Position numbers and translations under genes: made by a program
Assembly: GCA_020002185.1 (NCBI GenBank)
Contig: CM034534.1
Span: 68,729,652-68,793,651 of the forward strand
DNA from: Paraescarpia echinospica
Lineage: Eukaryota > Annelida > Polychaeta > Sabellida > Siboglinidae
DNA: 64,000 nt
Reading direction: 5' to 3'
The notes under the pieces: generated by a model
Seen by the model: the letters and a program-made list of their open reading frames with translations, nothing else
The model's database searches: none
What the model was told of the DNA's origin: nothing
In this document: positions 59,640 to 64,000 of the stretch, piece by piece
Layout: each line of letters opens with the position of its first letter
Position numbering within the stretch: position 1 is the stretch's first letter

Positions 59640-60905
59640 TCGACATAACTGCGGGCATGGGGCCCGTGAATCTTCTATCGGGCCCTCTTATGCCGCAAGT
59701 CACAGGCCCGGTTGGCTCGCGTGGTGCCACATTAATGGAGAACAAGCATGAATTAGGAGAAGCTCTGCAGGTGAGGAACGAGGTGTTCTAAAAGTACTGG
59801 GTTTGGGAGACCATTTCATTAATATTCGTATGAACTCCCAAGCCCAATTTTGGTCTTTAAATCAGATTTCAATCTTGTATACCGAAAACACCAGGACACG
59901 CTACCGTGTCACGTGACTAGTGTCCTCAAATTTAACAAAACTAACAACGGATTCTGTTTAATGATGGCGGCCAATATGTGAATTCGAAAACCAATGATGT
60001 GCGTCTGTATGCGCAGAGTAGAGGACACAGCGCAGCCAGTCCTTGGATAAATGTTCGCCAGCCAGTCTCCGATTAGCTGAGCAGTGGTGATGTTGTTGAT
60101 ACCGCCTGCTTGGAGTTCTTGTTTGCTTGTGTCGGATAAACAGCACCAACCGACTGATGTTGGATCGACGTTGTTAACATGCCACGTGGGGATGATTGGC
60201 ATCCTGCGATTGAGATGGCCAAACCAGGATTGACGCCGCTGACATAGCAGTGATGACGCAGTTGGCTGGCCAGTTTAATACAGATTTCGTTGCCTATATG
60301 AATGCGACGAAATATGTATTCGAGAGAATGCGGATACTTATTAAGAGTAATTTCATGTGCAGTTACCTTCCGCATATTCACCATAGTATTAAGAACAATA
60401 TATTTATTAACGAGGAACAGACTCGGTCCGTTTAAGATCCTCGGCTCAGATGGACGCGTAGACAGAGCAGTAACTACTGAGGTGCAAGGTTTTTTAGAAC
60501 AACTAAATCGGGGGAATTACAGGAGCAAAGGGAGTGGGTGATTTGTGGGAACAGATTGGGAAGCAGCTGAGCTCCAAAAGAAGAATAGTAAGAAGCCAGA
60601 TATATGTGGGGAATTGTGATGCGCATCGAGGCAGGTCGACTAGCAAAACAGCGGAGGTGGTGAAACAGCGAGGCCGCAGTATAGGAGCAGATCACATGAT
60701 AATCACAGTGTGTGTGTGTGTGTGTTTGTGTGTTTGTGTGTGAATGTGTGCATGTGTGTATGTGTGTGTATGTGTAATACTGTATTAATACATGGCGTGT
60801 GGTGTGTGGTGCTTACGATCTAAAATGGCTGCTAGCGTCAATTTGCAAAAACACATGTTTCACTAGCTAGGTGGCGCCACTGTATCAATGTGTTTCCCCC
60901 GCCTT
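59640..60905. other. Intergenic region between the two convergent membrane-protein genes, first part
   Basis: No gene is supported. A minus-strand open frame at 59909-60202 (97 codons) and overlapping frames to 60384 have no recognisable domain; they may be transposon-derived. A GT microsatellite lies at 60708-60776. A sequence ctaggtggcgccactgtatc occurs at 60868-60887. Confidence 0.4.
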
Positions 60906-60910
60906 AAGGT

Positions 60911-61386
60911 AAGATTCCATATGTACGGATGCGGCATACGGCATGCGGCATGCGGATGCGTCATGCGGAATGCGTTTTGCGTGATTCCATGCGTGCGGAA
61001 CGCAGTGTGTTTTATCTTTCCGCTTCCGTCTAGGCGGCGTGTACATTCAGCATAACAATATAAAATAGGGTGATGACGCACTTCTTCCACCAACGCTTCT
61101 ACTTGAACTGTTGGAAGTTTCCGATACGGCATGTTTCAATCCTCAATACCGGCGCCGACATTTTGAAAGTTGGGAAAATACCTCTATAATGACGTCACTC
61201 CTGGGAAATTCCTGTCCGATTCGTGTGCGGATACGATTGGAATCGCTACATGGCGCAATTCAATTTGCCGCATCCGTATCCGCACGACAAAACGCATCCG
61301 CATCCGCACACATGGGATCACTCCTATGAATTCCCACTATAGCCATTTGTTGTCGCATGCCGCATGCCGCATCCGCACATAGGAAT
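60911..61386. mobile_element. Harbinger-like MITE carrying a truncated MADF-type frame
   Basis: The left end attccatatgtacggatgcg plus gcatacggcatgcgg (from 60914) is repeated inverted at the right end (61354-61386), with more gcatgcgg and gcatccgc motifs inside on each side. The minus-strand frame from about 61132 reads MPYRKLPTVQVEALVEEVRH and HPILYCYAEC, which resembles the start of a MADF domain (as in the DNA-binding partner of Harbinger-type elements: L(I/V)EEV..HP.LYD). It is cut short by the left end, so the element is non-autonomous. Confidence 0.65.
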
Positions 61387-61557
61387 ATATATATATATAA
61401 TAAACTGTACCTATTTTAACATATTGACCTGCCAAATGTAATCTATTGAACTACTGTTATTTCATATAAGTTGACTTTGTCTGTTTAATTATATTATTTC
61501 TAATATAATACCATGTTTACACTGCGTGCTGATTGGAATGTCGATAATCTTGATAAC

Positions 61558-61592
61558 ATATATATATATATATATATATATATACGTGTATA
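61558..61592. repeat. TA microsatellite
   Basis: (TA)n followed by cgtgtatata. Confidence 0.9.
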
Positions 61593-61685
61593 TACAGTTC
61601 GGATACGTAGTAGCTTTACAAGAACGCTAATTGATTGTGAGGTACACAAATCGTGACGTACTGGTTACATCAATTCGCCACTGCC

Positions 61686-61855
61686 TCAGAATTCTATTTA
61701 ATGCGATGCTCACTGGTGAAATCAGGAAAGAGGACATCTTGTGCTAGACACATGCCCATTCCTCACATGTCAGAATTGTACTTGATGCGAAGCTCACTGT
61801 TGAAGTCAGGAATGACGACATCTCCAGGGCTAGCTACACGCCCATTCCGCACGTG
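61686..61855 (-). repeat. Direct tandem duplication of an 84-86-bp coding-like segment
   Basis: tcagaatt(c/g)ta(t/c)tt at 61686 and 61770 start two adjacent units. On the minus strand the right unit is open and reads HVRNGRVASPGDVVIPDFNS then ELRIKYNS. The left unit has frameshifts and stops. It may be a remnant of an exon of unknown origin; it lies 250 bases downstream of the stop of the minus-strand gene. Confidence 0.55.
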
Positions 61856-62102
61856 TATCTCAGACAGCTTCGCTTCACACAGGCCACATTCGCGACTGTG
61901 TACATATATATCCGTCTGCAAACGTTTTGATGCATACATTTCATCACGTAAGACAAAAAGTCCAGACTAACGAAAGGCGTCATGTATTCGAGATACGACA
62001 AACTGTTTGATTCGGTATGTATGTAAACGCAGTATCAACGACGCCAGGTTCTGCAGTATAATGATCGACTATGCAAATGGTGCTGCAATTCGACTTCTTC
62101 AG

Positions 62103-62500
62103 TTAAACCGCAGCTTCTGTCAATGTCGTCTGGCTATCTGCTGGTGTCACTGCCGGTGTCACTTCGTTCTGACGATTTTTCCTGAAACACGAATGGCAGT
62201 GGTACTCCCCAGCAAAGTTATTGAATAGTAGACGTAGGCTTTATGTTAGTTAACCCCAATATCCTACCCACCTGCATCAACGGTTTAATAGGGTATTATG
62301 AGAGGAAAAGATAAATAATTATGAGAACTTACAAGTAATGAGAATATACGTCATTGCAATGACTGGAGGTATTTAATATGAGAAATATGTTTGTATGAGG
62401 CATGTGGATATAAAACAAACATACATGGGACCAATAAAGAAAAGATACACAATAAGATGGGACCTTTAGAGATGAGACAAATATTTACGTGGGCCTATGA

Positions 62501-62591
<91 letters not shown>

Positions 62592-62952
62592 TGAGGAGAT
62601 TGAAAAGACAAACACATAGGTGGAGCCTACAGATACGCTTGTATTCAACCAAGGGAACTTGATAGAATAAGCTACAAATATAGGTTCGAATGCCGATGCT
62701 TTCGACTTGATATTGCAAATACGACATGAAATATAATTATTTAGGCGATGGCACCTTTAATTTCATTGTTGCTGTCGGTAACACACTTCAGTCAGATTAT
62801 TAGCTGGTATTAAAAGAAAATATTTGTTATTATAGTTTGTGGGCCAACTTAGCTGCACATCGACTCTAACCACGTGACTCACCTGAGGGCTGCCGGGATA
62901 ATGAAGGCGCCAGCCAGTACAACCACGGCCAGGAGTAGACCGAACGTTGCAC
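62103..62952 (-). CDS. Paralogue of the novel membrane protein: TM exon and last exon (gene continues past 64000)
   Basis: Two minus-strand exons are seen: 62952-62883 (70 bp) and 62181-62103 with stop TAA at 62103-62105. The first starts in phase 1 and ends in phase 2, exactly as exon 5 of the plus-strand gene, and is the same length. It reads GATFGLLLAVVVLAGAFIIP then AAL, against GCCVLVVLAVTVIVGAFVIP then PRL in the other gene: 12 of 24 residues agree including the split Arg. The last exon reads RKNRQNEVTPAVTPADSQTT then LTEAAV; both tails begin R-x-x-R-Q. This marks a single-pass membrane protein with a short cytoplasmic tail. The ectodomain and signal exons were not found in 62953-64000, so they probably lie beyond the window. 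The two genes are convergent. Confidence 0.72.
62502..62588. repeat. GT microsatellite, over 40 units
   Basis: Near-pure (GT)n within the intron between the two exons of the minus-strand membrane-protein gene. Confidence 0.97.
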
Positions 62953-64000
62953 CTGCAAGAACAAGAAAGAATTAAAGTTCCATTCTGAGATCGTCCATCT
63001 TTTAAATGCAAATTTCCAGTGAATCAACATGCCCCGTACACTACATATCACTTTCCGCAACACCATATGAGTTTTTACTCACATTATATACAATTTTAAA
63101 ATAAAGCGGCACGAAGACGAATTATTATATCCATGTGACATGTACATTTATTAATCCGTTGGCTGGACCTGGTGATGACAAAACAAAAGCATAATTTACC
63201 GAATAACATATAAAATGCCAAAGTTACGTATATAGTAGCAAGTATGATCAAATAAATACTGTTCACGTTGTGCATACGCTTTCTTAAAAACAGTTTAAAA
63301 CGGTAGTTTAACAAAGAATGCAACGTTAACAGCCTTCTTACGATATATTTTATGTGATACCATTCGCCCGCACTTGGCAATATTATATTCACTTTATTGG
63401 CATTGTCGTGATTTGTCTTTGTTTATTGACAATGTCATCATTATTATTGATTATTTTATATTTATTGTTTATTATTTATTTATTATTGTTATTATAATGC
63501 ACGGCTCTTTCTGTACATATATATATGGCAAGGGCGATATATATATATATATATATACAAGCTCTGTAATTATTAAATATGCACGTTGTTATACGTTTTA
63601 TGTTGTTTTAACCCATATGGATTCGGCTTGAATTGTTTAGTTTATTTCATTTAACAATCTTATTGGTTAAATGACTGACATAGCAAATTACGCCATTGCT
63701 TATGCAATACAACTTCAGTATTATACATAACAAAATATTTGTTTTATACTTTTTCCCTTTATTTTATACACCTTGTTGTTTCTAAGACCACTTTTTATGT
63801 AGCTGAGCCCATGATGTTAACCTAAATTTAAACGATAACCACCTTCCGCAAAAAAAAACTGAAAACATGTCAAAACCTCGCTCTGATTACTTTTAGCGTC
63901 CCTCTTCATACATTTCTGAACGATTCTGGCTTCTTGCGCATTTGAGCGGGTGTTTTCGAGGACTTAATCACTTTAGAAGTTATCATTATTTGATTACTAA
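62953..64000. other. Upstream intron of the minus-strand gene, nothing recognised
   Basis: AT-rich sequence with a short (TA)n at 63536-63557. I looked for a Thr-rich stalk exon on the minus strand and found none with fitting splice sites. Confidence 0.4.

Noticed and set aside
59909..60384. Minus-strand frames of about 100 codons
   Set aside because: No domain recognised and no splice context; may be transposon debris, but not enough to name.

Overview
This is a eukaryotic, intron-rich and heavily repeat-laden window. It is consistent with an invertebrate animal: the protein-coding exons look metazoan, non-LTR retrotransposons of several lineages are present, and introns are large and minisatellite-filled. 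A lophotrochozoan (mollusc, brachiopod or annelid) is my inference; nothing here proves it. Most long reading frames in the window are low-complexity or transposon shadows. The real genes were recovered by joining exons at GT-AG boundaries with matching phases.

Layout. Positions 1-9574 and about 11369-21073 are two near-identical copies of one segment, separated by a gap of exactly 1000 N (9575-10574) and a short minisatellite. Each copy holds a complete five-exon gene for mitochondrial ribosomal protein S18C (MRPS18C, minus strand) and the last two exons of the spindle-checkpoint WD40 protein BUB3 (minus strand). The first copy ends exactly at the gap, so this most likely reflects two unmerged alleles rather than a biological duplication. 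The full BUB3 gene (six exons, 327 codons) runs from 40414 down to 19998. Its introns hold a 3.4-kb array of a 44-bp repeat, a 65-bp minisatellite built from BUB3's own intron/exon-4 junction, a nearly full-length CR1-type retrotransposon in antisense, and a 5.5-kb segment bounded by short inverted ends.

From 41 to 50 kb the window is mainly retrotransposon debris: an L2-like element lacking its RT catalytic box, an opposed RT fragment, and a 5' fragment with a PHD finger and endonuclease. Palindromic and short degenerate repeats follow.

From 52 to 63 kb I reconstruct a previously unnamed (to me) six-exon plus-strand gene encoding a 295-residue type I membrane protein: signal peptide, six-cysteine ectodomain, 22-threonine stalk, one transmembrane helix and a short tail ending in DDDDI. 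A convergent minus-strand paralogue begins at 62103; its transmembrane exon has the same length (70 bp), the same splice phases and a similar sequence. These two genes look like a small tail-to-tail family and are the best candidate in the window for something undescribed. Their introns and the space between them carry a pogo/Tigger-like element, a perfect 282-bp palindrome, a LINE fragment and a Harbinger-like MITE.
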